Assembly (NCBI GenBank): GCA_028532815.1
Contig: JAQQAS010000064.1
Location: 37,774-101,773, forward strand
From: Pleomorphochaeta sp.
GTDB lineage: Bacteria; Spirochaetota; Spirochaetia; Sphaerochaetales; Sphaerochaetaceae
Direction: 5' to 3'
Length of the DNA stretch: 64,000 nt
Below, piece after piece: positions 45,089 through 52,966 of the stretch. Every line of letters begins with the position of its first letter. The first letter of the stretch is position 1. A program made the position numbers and the translations under genes. A model generated the notes under the pieces. It was not told the origin of the DNA. It searched no databases and saw nothing but the letters and a program-made list of their open reading frames with translations.

Positions 45089-45559
45089 ATGAGAAAGAGC
45101 AGAATTTCTATTTTTTTTATTACCTTAGGTTTTATATTGATTTCTTGCTCAAGTGTTGACTCTAAAACAATGTTTTCTGCAAAAGATGAAAATATAATAG
45201 TGAGCTATAATATTGATGATTTTGAAGGAAAAGAAGTTGAAATTAAAATAAAAAATAATAGTAATAAAGATGTTTTAGTTTTAATTACAGAGGCAACTGT
45301 TTTAACAGTTGATGGTAATAAGGTAAATCTTATGAGAGTAAGTGATGCTTTATCAAAAGAAAATACGATTATTGTAAAAAATATGCTTTTAAAACCCAAT
45401 ATTACTTTAACTGAAAATTTTGTAGCAGTGGGTTATTTAAGAAAGCAAATTCTAAAAGATGAATTTGTTTTATTACCTTGGATTGATGAAGATCGATTTG
45501 AATTGTCTATCCCCTATATAATTGATGGGAAAAAGCATGTAATAGATATCAAATTTTAA
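45089..45559 (+). CDS. Small predicted lipoprotein
   Basis: 156 residues. The signal peptide ends in lipobox LISC (Cys about 20). The mature part is mostly strands ('VSYNIDDFEGKEVEIKIKNN') and could be an immunoglobulin-like or similar beta domain. No family recognised. It follows the deaminase gene by 12 bp and is the last gene of this plus-strand group. Confidence 0.6.
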   Translation: MRKSRISIFFITLGFILISCSSVDSKTMFSAKDENIIVSYNIDDFEGKEVEIKIKNNSNKDVLVLITEATVLTVDGNKVNLMRVSDALSKENTIIVKNMLLKPNITLTENFVAVGYLRKQILKDEFVLLPWIDEDRFELSIPYIIDGKKHVIDIKF

Positions 45560-45567
45560 ATTTAATT

Positions 45568-45615
45568 AAGTACATCTCTAGCTGATAAGAATCTTATTTT
45601 GCTTGAGATGTACTT
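45568..45615. terminator. Bidirectional terminator between the lipoprotein gene and pyrG
   Basis: AAGTACATCTC (45568-45578) pairs over 11 bp with GAGATGTACTT (45605-45615). The enclosed 26 nt form a further small hairpin (ATAAGA/TCTTAT). T residues follow on the plus strand. Confidence 0.82.
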
Positions 45616-45623
45616 TTTTATTT

Positions 45624-47231
45624 CTATTTATATCTGTATTTTTTTGCAGCTTTAATAAATCCATTAAAACATGGGTTTGTATTATTTGGTCTGCTCTTAA
45701 ATTCAGGATGGTATTGAACACCTAAGAAGAATGGATGATCTTTTATTTCTACAGCTTCAACTAGAGTATCATCAGGGCTAACTCCTGTAATTGTTAAACC
45801 TGAGTTTATCAACTCATCTCTGAATTTATTATTGAACTCATATCTATGTCTATGTCTTTCATAAATTACATCTTGGTTTTTATATAATTTTTTTAGAACT
45901 GTATTTTCTATTAATTTACAAGGATAAGCACCAAGTCTCATTGTTCCACCTTTGTTTGAAACATCAACTTGATCTTCCATTAAATCAATAACAGCATGAG
46001 ATGTGTTTTCATCGAACTCGCTTGAGTTAGCATCTTCCCATTTTAATACATTTCTTGCATAGCTCATAACAGCAATTTGCATTCCTAAACAGATTCCAAA
46101 GTAAGGGATTTTTTTCTCTTGTGCATATGTTGCACTTAAAATCATTCCTTCAATTCCTCTATTGCCAAATCCACCTGGAACAATAATTCCATCACAATCT
46201 TTTAGTGTTTCTTCAATATTTGCTTCAGTTAAGGTTTCACTATCTACCCAACTAAGGTTAACTGTGCATCCAATTTCCCAAGCACTATGTTTTAGGGCTT
46301 CCATAACTGAAAGATAAGCATCGTGTAATTGGATGTATTTTCCAACTAGAGAAATGTTGAGTTCTTTATCAGCCTTATTAATTCTATCTATCATTGCATT
46401 CCATTTAGCTAGGTTGCATTTTTTTGTTTTTAGTTGTAATTCTCTACAAACAATATCATCAAGTTTTTCATCATGTAACATTAATGGTGCTTCATAGAGA
46501 ACATTTAAAGTTCTGTTTTCAATAACACAGTCTTTTTTTACATTACAGAATAGTGCAATTTTTTCTTTAATAGAATTCTCTAGTGGCATATCACTTCTAG
46601 TAACAATAATATCTGGGAAAATACCAGTAGTCATTAATTCTTTTACTGAGTGTTGGGTTGGTTTACTTTTGTGTTCATTACTACCGCTTAAAAAAGGGAC
46701 TAAGGTAACGTGGATAAATAAACAATTTTGAGGTCCCACTTCATGACTAACTTGTCTAATAGCTTCTAAAAATGGTTGTGATTCAATATCACCAGTTGTA
46801 CCACCAATTTCTGTAATTACAACATCAGCTTGGGTTTTTTCTTCAATAGAGTAGATGAAGTTTTTAATCTCATTTGTAACATGAGGGATAATTTGAACAG
46901 TTGACCCTAAGTATTCACCTCTTCTTTCTTTTTCTAGAACATTAAAATAGCATCTTCCACTAGTAAGGTTAGAATATTGGTTAAGATTTTCATCTATAAA
47001 TCTTTCATAATGTCCTAAATCTAAATCTGTTTCAGCACCATCTTCTGTTACAAATACTTCTCCATGTTGAAAAGGACTCATCGTACCTGGGTCTACATTC
47101 ATATATGGATCAAGTTTTTGTGCTGTAACTTTCAATCCACGGTTTTTTAATAGTCGTCCTAGTGAGGCCGCGGTGATACCTTTACCAAGGCCAGACACAA
47201 CTCCCCCAGTTACAAAAATATGCTTAGTCAT
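45624..47231 (-). CDS. pyrG: CTP synthase
   Basis: 535 residues (or one more if the ATG at 47234 is used; AGGAGA is close to both). An N-terminal synthetase domain has '[20 protein letters not shown]', and a C-terminal class I glutaminase has '[12 protein letters not shown]' (catalytic Cys) and '[12 protein letters not shown]' (His/Glu). It makes CTP from UTP with glutamine nitrogen. Last gene of the glutamate synthase-glnA-ANTAR operon, which ties this glutamine-consuming enzyme to nitrogen control. Confidence 0.97.
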   Translation of the reverse strand: MTKHIFVTGGVVSGLGKGITAASLGRLLKNRGLKVTAQKLDPYMNVDPGTMSPFQHGEVFVTEDGAETDLDLGHYERFIDENLNQYSNLTSGRCYFNVLEKERRGEYLGSTVQIIPHVTNEIKNFIYSIEEKTQADVVITEIGGTTGDIESQPFLEAIRQVSHEVGPQNCLFIHVTLVPFLSGSNEHKSKPTQHSVKELMTTGIFPDIIVTRSDMPLENSIKEKIALFCNVKKDCVIENRTLNVLYEAPLMLHDEKLDDIVCRELQLKTKKCNLAKWNAMIDRINKADKELNISLVGKYIQLHDAYLSVMEALKHSAWEIGCTVNLSWVDSETLTEANIEETLKDCDGIIVPGGFGNRGIEGMILSATYAQEKKIPYFGICLGMQIAVMSYARNVLKWEDANSSEFDENTSHAVIDLMEDQVDVSNKGGTMRLGAYPCKLIENTVLKKLYKNQDVIYERHRHRYEFNNKFRDELINSGLTITGVSPDDTLVEAVEIKDHPFFLGVQYHPEFKSRPNNTNPCFNGFIKAAKKYRYK

Positions 47232-47246
47232 CATTTTCTCCTAAAA

Positions 47247-47828
47247 TTATTGTTGATATGTTTTGAGGATTTCTTTTGCAATTTCCCCTTTACTGCGTCT
47301 TTGATCCATAGCTCTTTTTTCAATATATCTATGGGCTTTTTGCTCATCAAATTTTAATCTGTCAATTATCAAGAATTTAGCTCTATTAACAATTTTTATT
47401 TCTTCTAATTTCCTACGTAATTTTCTATTTTCATTTGCTATCCCTCTCAATCGAACATTAAGGGAATTGCATAAAACAAGACTTTGGAATAATAATGGAG
47501 AAATAATAGGTTTGCCAAGTACCAAAACGCCATCTTTGCTAACTCTTGTGGCAATATCTCCAATATATCGCTCTTCAACAATTAATAAAACTGTGGAAAG
47601 AGAGTCTTGAGATATGCTACGAGCTAAGTCGATACCGTTTTCATCGTTTAAAGGTGCATCTATAATTATCAAATTAAAATCAACAGATAGAATTTCTTGT
47701 CTAGCTTTACTGCATGAAAAACAAGAGGTCATCGAACCTTTCACTCCATTTTCGTTTAGAAGTGATTTTAAATTCATATGACCTTTTCCATTTGATGATA
47801 CTAGTAAAATCTTTTCAAATTCAAACAC
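47247..47828 (-). CDS. ANTAR-domain RNA-binding antiterminator with receiver-like domain
   Basis: 193 residues. The N-terminal receiver-like domain (about 5-120) keeps the phospho-acceptor Asp position (D57 in 'IIIDAPL') and the Lys (K106 in 'VLGKP'). It lacks the acidic pair after strand 1 (SS at 11-12), so normal phosphorylation is doubtful. A coiled coil follows (about 132-145). The ANTAR domain (about 135-190) has 'LEEIKIVNRAKFLIIDRL' and 'AHRYIEKRAMDQRRSKGEIA', a close fit to the family. ANTAR proteins bind hexaloop hairpins in leaders and prevent terminator formation. Such hairpins occur before its own operon, glnN and amt. It lies between glnA and pyrG with 13- and 12-bp gaps. Confidence 0.94.
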   Translation of the reverse strand: MFEFEKILLVSSNGKGHMNLKSLLNENGVKGSMTSCFSCSKARQEILSVDFNLIIIDAPLNDENGIDLARSISQDSLSTVLLIVEERYIGDIATRVSKDGVLVLGKPIISPLLFQSLVLCNSLNVRLRGIANENRKLRRKLEEIKIVNRAKFLIIDRLKFDEQKAHRYIEKRAMDQRRSKGEIAKEILKTYQQ

Positions 47829-47841
47829 TATTTATTAACCT

Positions 47842-49125
47842 TTAATATATCGGGAAATAACTTTCCTCTGTAAGTGTACTTATATGTTCACACCTCTTAT
47901 ACTCTTCTAATTCATTCTTTTTAACTTTTAAGTATGAGTTAAGAAGGGGCTTTGGTAAAACCCGTTTTAGAAATGAACTTTTTTCTGCTATTTCAAGTGC
48001 TTCTAGCATGCTCTTTGGCAAATTTGTTCCTTCTTTATCACTAAATGCATTAGTAGAAATTGAAGGAGGAGGTGTTTCCTTATTTTTTATACCTTCTAAA
48101 GCTGCTTCACAAATTAGTGTATAAATTAAATATGGATTTGCACTAGTGTCCGGAGTTCTAACTTCGAGTCTACTATATCTTCCTTGAGCTTTTGGAATCC
48201 TTATTGTAGTTGATCTGTTTCCATATCCCCAACCAATCCTAGAAGGAGCTTCAAACTGGCCAAGTCGCTGGTAAGAATTATAGATAGGTGAAGAGAAGAT
48301 TGTCATATCTTTGATTCGGTTTAATATACCTGCAATCATAAACTCTCTAATTTTATCATCATCTTGTTTTTCATCAGATTTAATAGATATATTAACATGC
48401 ATACCATTACCACTCTTATTTTCTAATGGTTTTGGTAAAAACGATGCAAATAAACCATTCATAGTGGCGGTTGATTTTACAACGCTTTTAAATGTTATTA
48501 AATTATCAGCAGAATTTAGTAAATTACCATAAGTAAAATCAACCTCCATTTGTCCAGGTCCACTTTCATGATGAGATCTCTCTGTATGAAATCCCATATC
48601 TTGAAGGGTTAAACAAATATCACGTCTAATATTTTCACCTTTATCATTTGGAGCAACATCTAAATATGTTCCATTATCAAGAGGAGTAAAACTTGGGTTT
48701 CCATCCTCATTTAGTTTAAATAAGTAGAATTCACATTCACTTCCAATTTTGAAAGTATAGCCTTCTTTTTTTGCTTTATTTACAAATTTTTTGATAAGAG
48801 CCCTTCCATCTCCTTCGAAAGGTGTGAAATCTGGATATTTAATATCACAAAACATCATGACAACTTTCCCACTAGAAGGTCTCCACGGTAAAACTTGTAG
48901 AGTTTCTGGATCAGGAAATAAAAGTAAATCACTTTCTTCAACATTTAAAAAGCCTTTAATTGATGAAGCATCGAAAGAAATACCTGTGCTAAAAGCTCTG
49001 TCTAACTCATCGCAACTTATTGAAATATTTTTTAAGTTTCCTAAAATATCACAGAACGCTAGTCTGATGAATTTAACATTATTTTCTTCAATGAAATTTG
49101 AAATTTCATATTGCATATTAGCCAT
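47842..49125 (-). CDS. glnA: Glutamine synthetase, type I
   Basis: 427 residues. ATP-dependent amidation of glutamate. Seen: 'SSIKGFLNVEESDLLLFPD', 'GSECEFYLFK', 'HHESGPGQMEVDF' (metal-binding Glu), 'NGMHVNISI' and 'RIPKAQGRYSRLEVRTPDTS'. The length and lack of a C-terminal adenylylation loop suggest the non-adenylylated GSI-alpha group. AGGAGG precedes the start. Lies between the glutamate synthase genes and the ANTAR regulator in one operon. A second glutamine synthetase, of type III, is encoded divergently 3.8 kb away. Confidence 0.96.
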   Translation of the reverse strand: MANMQYEISNFIEENNVKFIRLAFCDILGNLKNISISCDELDRAFSTGISFDASSIKGFLNVEESDLLLFPDPETLQVLPWRPSSGKVVMMFCDIKYPDFTPFEGDGRALIKKFVNKAKKEGYTFKIGSECEFYLFKLNEDGNPSFTPLDNGTYLDVAPNDKGENIRRDICLTLQDMGFHTERSHHESGPGQMEVDFTYGNLLNSADNLITFKSVVKSTATMNGLFASFLPKPLENKSGNGMHVNISIKSDEKQDDDKIREFMIAGILNRIKDMTIFSSPIYNSYQRLGQFEAPSRIGWGYGNRSTTIRIPKAQGRYSRLEVRTPDTSANPYLIYTLICEAALEGIKNKETPPPSISTNAFSDKEGTNLPKSMLEALEIAEKSSFLKRVLPKPLLNSYLKVKKNELEEYKRCEHISTLTEESYFPIY

Positions 49126-49137
49126 ATTCCCTCCTAA

Positions 49138-49866
49138 TTAGATTGCGGTATAATGTTGCTTATATGGTAAAGTAGTATTTGGCTCTAATACATAAAAGTT
49201 TGCATTAAAAATGATGTTTTTGTCAAAGGTAAATTCACAACAAAATTGATTAATTATATCTTTTATTGATTCTATATCTTCTTCATTTGCTTTTCTAGTT
49301 ACAACTTGTTTAGGTAAATCTTTTGGTAATTCATCACTTCTAAGAAATATTTTTCCACCATGCATACCAGTTCCACAAAAATTTCCAACAGGGCATTTGC
49401 CATTTTGATTTAGTCCTAGGACTATAATTATACCACCAGCTAGGTATTCTCCTAAAAAACTTCCAGCTCTATCTCCAATTACTAAAACAGGTTTTTCATC
49501 TTTATAAGCTTTCATATGAATCCCAGCTCTGTATCCAGCCGATCCTTTAATTAAGATTTTTCCACCCCGCATTGAATATCCAGCAGTATCTCCGCAGTTA
49601 CCATAAACGATGATTTCTCCTTCGTTCATAGTATCTCCAGTCGCATCTTGGCAGTTGTTTAATACTGTAATTTTACTGCCTTCATCTAGGCAAGCTCCAA
49701 GTGCATTGCCCGGAATTCCTTTTATTTTAATTTGTTTATTTTTCATTCCAGCAGCGATATATCGCTGACCATGGACATCATCTAAATCAAAAGTATCTTC
49801 TTTATCATCTCTTATTATATTATTTAGCTGTTTAAAGCTCATATGATTAACTGTTATTTTTTGCAT
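49138..49866 (-). CDS. Glutamate synthase GXGXG (alpha C-terminal) domain subunit
   Basis: 242 residues. A right-handed beta-helix marked by repeated Gly motifs: 'GNALGACLDEGSKITVLNNC', 'GEIIVYGNCGDTAGYSMRGG' and 'GSAGYRAGIHMK'. In ordinary GltB this is the C-terminal domain; here it is a separate protein. With the glutaminase (51396-52496) and FMN/Fe-S subunit (49886-51391) it would rebuild a complete synthase. The far C-terminus ('FTFDKNIIFNANFYVLEP') is specific to stand-alone versions. Confidence 0.92.
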   Translation of the reverse strand: MQKITVNHMSFKQLNNIIRDDKEDTFDLDDVHGQRYIAAGMKNKQIKIKGIPGNALGACLDEGSKITVLNNCQDATGDTMNEGEIIVYGNCGDTAGYSMRGGKILIKGSAGYRAGIHMKAYKDEKPVLVIGDRAGSFLGEYLAGGIIIVLGLNQNGKCPVGNFCGTGMHGGKIFLRSDELPKDLPKQVVTRKANEEDIESIKDIINQFCCEFTFDKNIIFNANFYVLEPNTTLPYKQHYTAI

Positions 49867-49885
49867 TATTTACTCCTGAAAACTT

Positions 49886-51391
49886 TTATTCACCAGCATG
49901 TTCAATGCCTAGAATTTCTAATTCTTTTTCGCTTAATCCAATTCCTCTAAGCATAAGTCTGTTCCCTTTTAATGCTTCAATTGAATTAATCCCCATGCCA
50001 CCCATCATTTCTTTGATTTCTCTTTTCCAAGCAGATATCAAATTAACAAGGTTTTTTGCACCTTCTTCAGGGTCTAATCGGTCTTCAAGTTCTTTTATTT
50101 GGGTTGCTATTCCCCAGTTACATTTACCTAAATGACAGCTTCTACAAAGATGGCACCCAAGAGCAATTAGTGCACTAGTTGCAATATAAACAGCATCAGC
50201 TCCAAGTGCTATAGCTTTTACTACATCAGCAGAAGAGCGAATCGTACCACCTACAACTAGGCTAACTTCATTTCTGATTCCTTCTTCTCTAAGTCTTTTA
50301 TCAACAGCAGCTAAAGCAAGTTCTACAGGAATTCCAACATTATCCCTAATTCTAAGAGGAGCGGCTCCTGTACCACCTCTAAATCCATCGATAGCAATTA
50401 TATCAGCACCACATCTTGCAATACCACTAGCAATTGCACCTACATTGTGAACTGCAGCAATTTTAACAATAATTGGCTTTTTATAATTTGTTGTTTCTTT
50501 TAACATGTATACAAGTTGGCGTAAGTCTTCTATTGAGTATATATCATGGTGTGGTGCAGGACTTATAGCATCACTTCCTTGAGGGATCATTCTTGTTTTT
50601 GAAACTTCTTTTGTAATTTTTCTTCCAGGAAGGTGGCCACCAATTCCAGGTTTAGCTCCTTGTCCCATTTTTATTTCGATAGCTTTACCTGCATCTAAAT
50701 ATGTTGGGTGAACTCCAAATCTACCGGAAGCAACTTGTACTATTGTATTTTCACCATAAACATAAAAATCTTCGTGTAATCCACCTTCACCTGTGTTGTA
50801 GAAAGTTCCAAGCTCTTGTGCTGCAGTAGCTAGAGCTTTGTGAGCATTATAGCTTATTGAACCATAACTCATTGCACTAAACATAACAGGTAGGCTTAAT
50901 TCCATTTGTGGTTTTGTGTCTGTGATAATATTATGATTTTCATCGTATTCTATATCAAGTTTTTTCTTACCAAGGAAAGTTCTTGTTTCCATTGGCTCTC
51001 TAAGTGGATCGATGGAAGGGTTTGTAACCTGAGATGCATTAATTAACATTTTATCCCAATAAACAGGATATTCTTTTGGAGTTCCCATTGATGATAATAA
51101 AACGCCACCTGTTTGGGCTTGTCTAAAGATATTGGTTATATCGTGCTTACTCCAGTTTGCATTTGTTTTAAAACAATGATCAGATTTTACAATTTTTAAG
51201 GCATGGGTTGGACAAACTGCAACACAACGGTGGCAATTTACACATTTCCATTCTTCACTTAACATTACCTTTAACTTTTTATCATAGTAGTTTACACCAT
51301 TAGAACATTGTTTTTCGCAAAGTCTACAGTTTATACATCTACTTTGATCTCTTATAACTTCATATTCACTTTGTATTAAATTTACTTTCAT
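49886..51391 (-). CDS. Glutamate synthase, FMN/Fe-S synthase subunit (archaeal type)
   Basis: 501 residues. Two N-terminal [4Fe-4S] ferredoxin motifs ('RCINCRLCEKQC' and 'KCVNCHRCVAVCP') come before the FMN-binding TIM barrel ('FSAMSYGSISYNAHKALATA', 'MGQGAKPGIGGHLPGRKI', 'GADIIAIDGFRGGTGAAPL'). The Cys cluster 'GCHLCRSCHLGKCNWGIATQ' probably holds a 3Fe-4S or 4Fe-4S centre. Makes two glutamates from 2-oxoglutarate and the ammonia released by the glutaminase subunit. No NADPH-binding GltD subunit is encoded in the window, so electrons may come from ferredoxin or from a partner elsewhere. Confidence 0.94.
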   Translation of the reverse strand: MKVNLIQSEYEVIRDQSRCINCRLCEKQCSNGVNYYDKKLKVMLSEEWKCVNCHRCVAVCPTHALKIVKSDHCFKTNANWSKHDITNIFRQAQTGGVLLSSMGTPKEYPVYWDKMLINASQVTNPSIDPLREPMETRTFLGKKKLDIEYDENHNIITDTKPQMELSLPVMFSAMSYGSISYNAHKALATAAQELGTFYNTGEGGLHEDFYVYGENTIVQVASGRFGVHPTYLDAGKAIEIKMGQGAKPGIGGHLPGRKITKEVSKTRMIPQGSDAISPAPHHDIYSIEDLRQLVYMLKETTNYKKPIIVKIAAVHNVGAIASGIARCGADIIAIDGFRGGTGAAPLRIRDNVGIPVELALAAVDKRLREEGIRNEVSLVVGGTIRSSADVVKAIALGADAVYIATSALIALGCHLCRSCHLGKCNWGIATQIKELEDRLDPEEGAKNLVNLISAWKREIKEMMGGMGINSIEALKGNRLMLRGIGLSEKELEILGIEHAGE

Positions 51392-51395
51392 AGGG

Positions 51396-52496
51396 TTATT
51401 GAACCTCCGTTTCTAGCTCTACAATGTAAGGTTCTCCACCTTTAGGGTAATAAATAGAATCTAATTCTGGGGCTATTACTCTTATTGCTTCTTCTTCACT
51501 AGCCATGTAGACCATATCATCTTTTTCTCCAACTACTAGAGATCTAAGTTTAAGTCTATCGTTTAGTGCCATTAATCCATTTTGGTAACTGACAATAATT
51601 GAGAAAGGTCCTGTTACAAGAAAGCTTTCATAGTTATTTCTTAAATATTTATATTCAAGCTTTTTTGTTTCATCCATTCTCTCAATTGTACTCCAAAACG
51701 GTGCTGCTAGAATGTGAGCGACTGTTTTTAAATCTATATTCTTCTTTCTATTTAAAAAGTCAATCATATATGTAATTACTTCAGTATCTGTTTGTAGATT
51801 ACATTTGTATCCAAACATTTCGATATATCTTCTATTTGCATCGTAGCTAGATATTTCACCATTATGAACAACTGAATAATTTAATAAAGAAAAAGGATGA
51901 GCTCCTCCCCACCAACCTGGTGTGTTAGTAGGATATCTTCCATGTGCTGTCCAACTATATCCACTGTATTCTTCTAATTTATAAAATTCACCTACATCTT
52001 CTGGATATCCTTGAGCTTTAAAAACTCCCATGTTTTTACCAGAGGAGACAATAAATGCACCTTTTATATGAGCATTTACATTAATTGTACATCGTACTAC
52101 ATATTCTTCTTCAGTTAGTTGGCTTTCTGCTAACTTTGTGGGAAGAGGGGATAAAAAATATCTCCAAATCATAGGTTCATCTGTAATTGATGGTATTTTT
52201 CTTGTAGGTATTTTTGATAGGTTTATTAAATCAAAATGTTCTTCAAGAAAAGACATACACTCATTTTTGGCTATGGTGTCCATATAAAATATATGGAAAG
52301 CATAATAATCTTTGTATTCAGGATATATTCCATACCCAGCAAAACCACCACCTAGACCATTGGATCTATCATGCATCAATCTTATAGAATCAATCGCAGT
52401 TTGTCCGGAAAATCTATTACCCTTTTTAGAAATGATTCCGCTAATTGCGCACCCTGAGGGGATTCTAATTTCCCCTTCTTTTTTTATTCGGTCCAT
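51396..52496 (-). CDS. Glutamate synthase glutaminase subunit (class II amidotransferase)
   Basis: 366 residues. The N-terminal nucleophile Cys sits after a short propeptide in 'IPSGCAISGIISKKG' (C16). Other class II glutaminase landmarks are 'GLGGGFAGYGIYPEY', 'WTAHGRYPTNTPGWWGGAHP' and 'VVHNGEISSYDANRRYI', followed by 'QTDTEVITY'. It releases ammonia from glutamine for the synthase subunit encoded next (4 bp later). First gene of the minus-strand nitrogen operon, directly behind the ANTAR-type leader. Confidence 0.93.
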   Translation of the reverse strand: MDRIKKEGEIRIPSGCAISGIISKKGNRFSGQTAIDSIRLMHDRSNGLGGGFAGYGIYPEYKDYYAFHIFYMDTIAKNECMSFLEEHFDLINLSKIPTRKIPSITDEPMIWRYFLSPLPTKLAESQLTEEEYVVRCTINVNAHIKGAFIVSSGKNMGVFKAQGYPEDVGEFYKLEEYSGYSWTAHGRYPTNTPGWWGGAHPFSLLNYSVVHNGEISSYDANRRYIEMFGYKCNLQTDTEVITYMIDFLNRKKNIDLKTVAHILAAPFWSTIERMDETKKLEYKYLRNNYESFLVTGPFSIIVSYQNGLMALNDRLKLRSLVVGEKDDMVYMASEEEAIRVIAPELDSIYYPKGGEPYIVELETEVQ

Positions 52497-52541
52497 TACT
52501 TTTCTCCTTATGATTATTTAAAACCAATAAGTCTAAAAACG

Positions 52542-52584
52542 AAAAAACGCCCATAGTTATCCTAACTATGAACGTCTTTGTTCA
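52542..52584 (-). promoter_or_regulatory. ANTAR-type attenuator in the glutamate synthase leader
   Basis: On the minus strand, TGAAC-AAAGAC-GTTCA (52584-52569) is a 5-bp hairpin with a hexaloop having A1 and G4. Its 3' arm is shared with the terminator ACGTTCATAGTT/AACTATGGGCGT (52575-52564 with 52558-52547, 12 bp with two G-U), followed by six T residues to 52542. The two structures exclude each other. If the ANTAR protein holds the hexaloop hairpin, the operon is transcribed. The start of the glutaminase gene lies about 45 nt downstream. Confidence 0.82.
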
Positions 52585-52620
52585 ATTTTTTTTATTTTAA
52601 ATTAGTTAATTTCATTATAT

Positions 52621-52634
52621 AGACTTCTTTGTCT
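52621..52634 (-). promoter_or_regulatory. Second (upstream) hexaloop hairpin in the glutamate synthase leader
   Basis: On the minus strand, AGAC-AAAGAA-GTCT (52634-52621): 4-bp stem, hexaloop with A1 and G4. It lies 36 nt upstream of the hexaloop/terminator module, matching the dual-hexaloop form of known ANTAR targets. A TATAAT at 52619-52614 between the two could be an alternative -10 box, in which case this hairpin would not always be transcribed. Confidence 0.6.
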
Positions 52635-52642
52635 TAATAGAG

Positions 52643-52671
52643 ATATTATTGAAATCACCTGTTTTTGTCTA
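52643..52671 (-). promoter_or_regulatory. Promoter of the glutamate synthase-glnA-ANTAR-pyrG operon
   Basis: Minus strand: TAGACA (52671-52666), 17-bp spacer, TAATAT (52648-52643). The expected start, near 52636, is just upstream of the first hexaloop hairpin, the same geometry as at glnN and amt. Confidence 0.55.
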
Positions 52672-52828
52672 GCATTTTATTAAATAATTATTAATAAAAT
52701 ATGCAAATTTATGCATTAAATGTATATTGTAAAATTTTTTTTATTTTAAAGTTTTATTATAAGTCCTTTAATTATAAGGAAATAAATAAATAATAGAAAA
52801 TTATGCTTAAAAAAATAATTTCCAAGAG

Positions 52829-52857
52829 TTGACAAAAATCATGCTTTGATGTATTTA
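52829..52857 (+). promoter_or_regulatory. glnN promoter
   Basis: TTGACA (52829-52834), 17-bp spacer, TATTTA (52852-52857). The predicted start, about 52864, is right at the hexaloop hairpin. Confidence 0.65.
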
Positions 52858-52864
52858 TTTAATA

Positions 52865-52911
52865 ACAGCAAAGGCGCTGTAGTTCACTTTGAGCTACAGT
52901 GTCTTTTTTTT
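52865..52911 (+). promoter_or_regulatory. ANTAR-type attenuator in the glnN leader
   Basis: ACAGC-AAAGGC-GCTGT (52865-52880) is a 5-bp hairpin with hexaloop A1/G4. Its 3' arm is reused by the terminator stem GGCGCTGTAG/CTACAGTGTC (52873-52882 with 52894-52903), followed by eight T residues (52904-52911). The same layout and nearly the same loop (AAAGGC versus AAAGAC) occur before the glutamate synthase operon and amt. Confidence 0.85.
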
Positions 52912-52966
52912 ATTTTTCAAATTTTATTGGAAAGACAAATTATAACAAGAGAGGTGCTCTGAAATT

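Larger units (their letters stand above)
52497..52966. other. Divergent regulatory region of the nitrogen genes
   Basis: 470 bp between the glutaminase gene and glnN. It holds two oppositely oriented ANTAR-type leaders with their promoters (listed separately). The 52690-52820 middle is very A+T-rich and featureless to me. Before glnN, AGAG (about 52944) and CTCT can form a small hairpin with the AGGTG ribosome-binding site in its loop. Confidence 0.7.

Noticed and set aside
52841..52850. Second hexaloop upstream in the glnN leader (CAT-GCTTTG-ATG)
   Set aside because: Only a 3-bp stem, loop starts with G rather than A, and it lies within the promoter spacer, so it is not transcribed.
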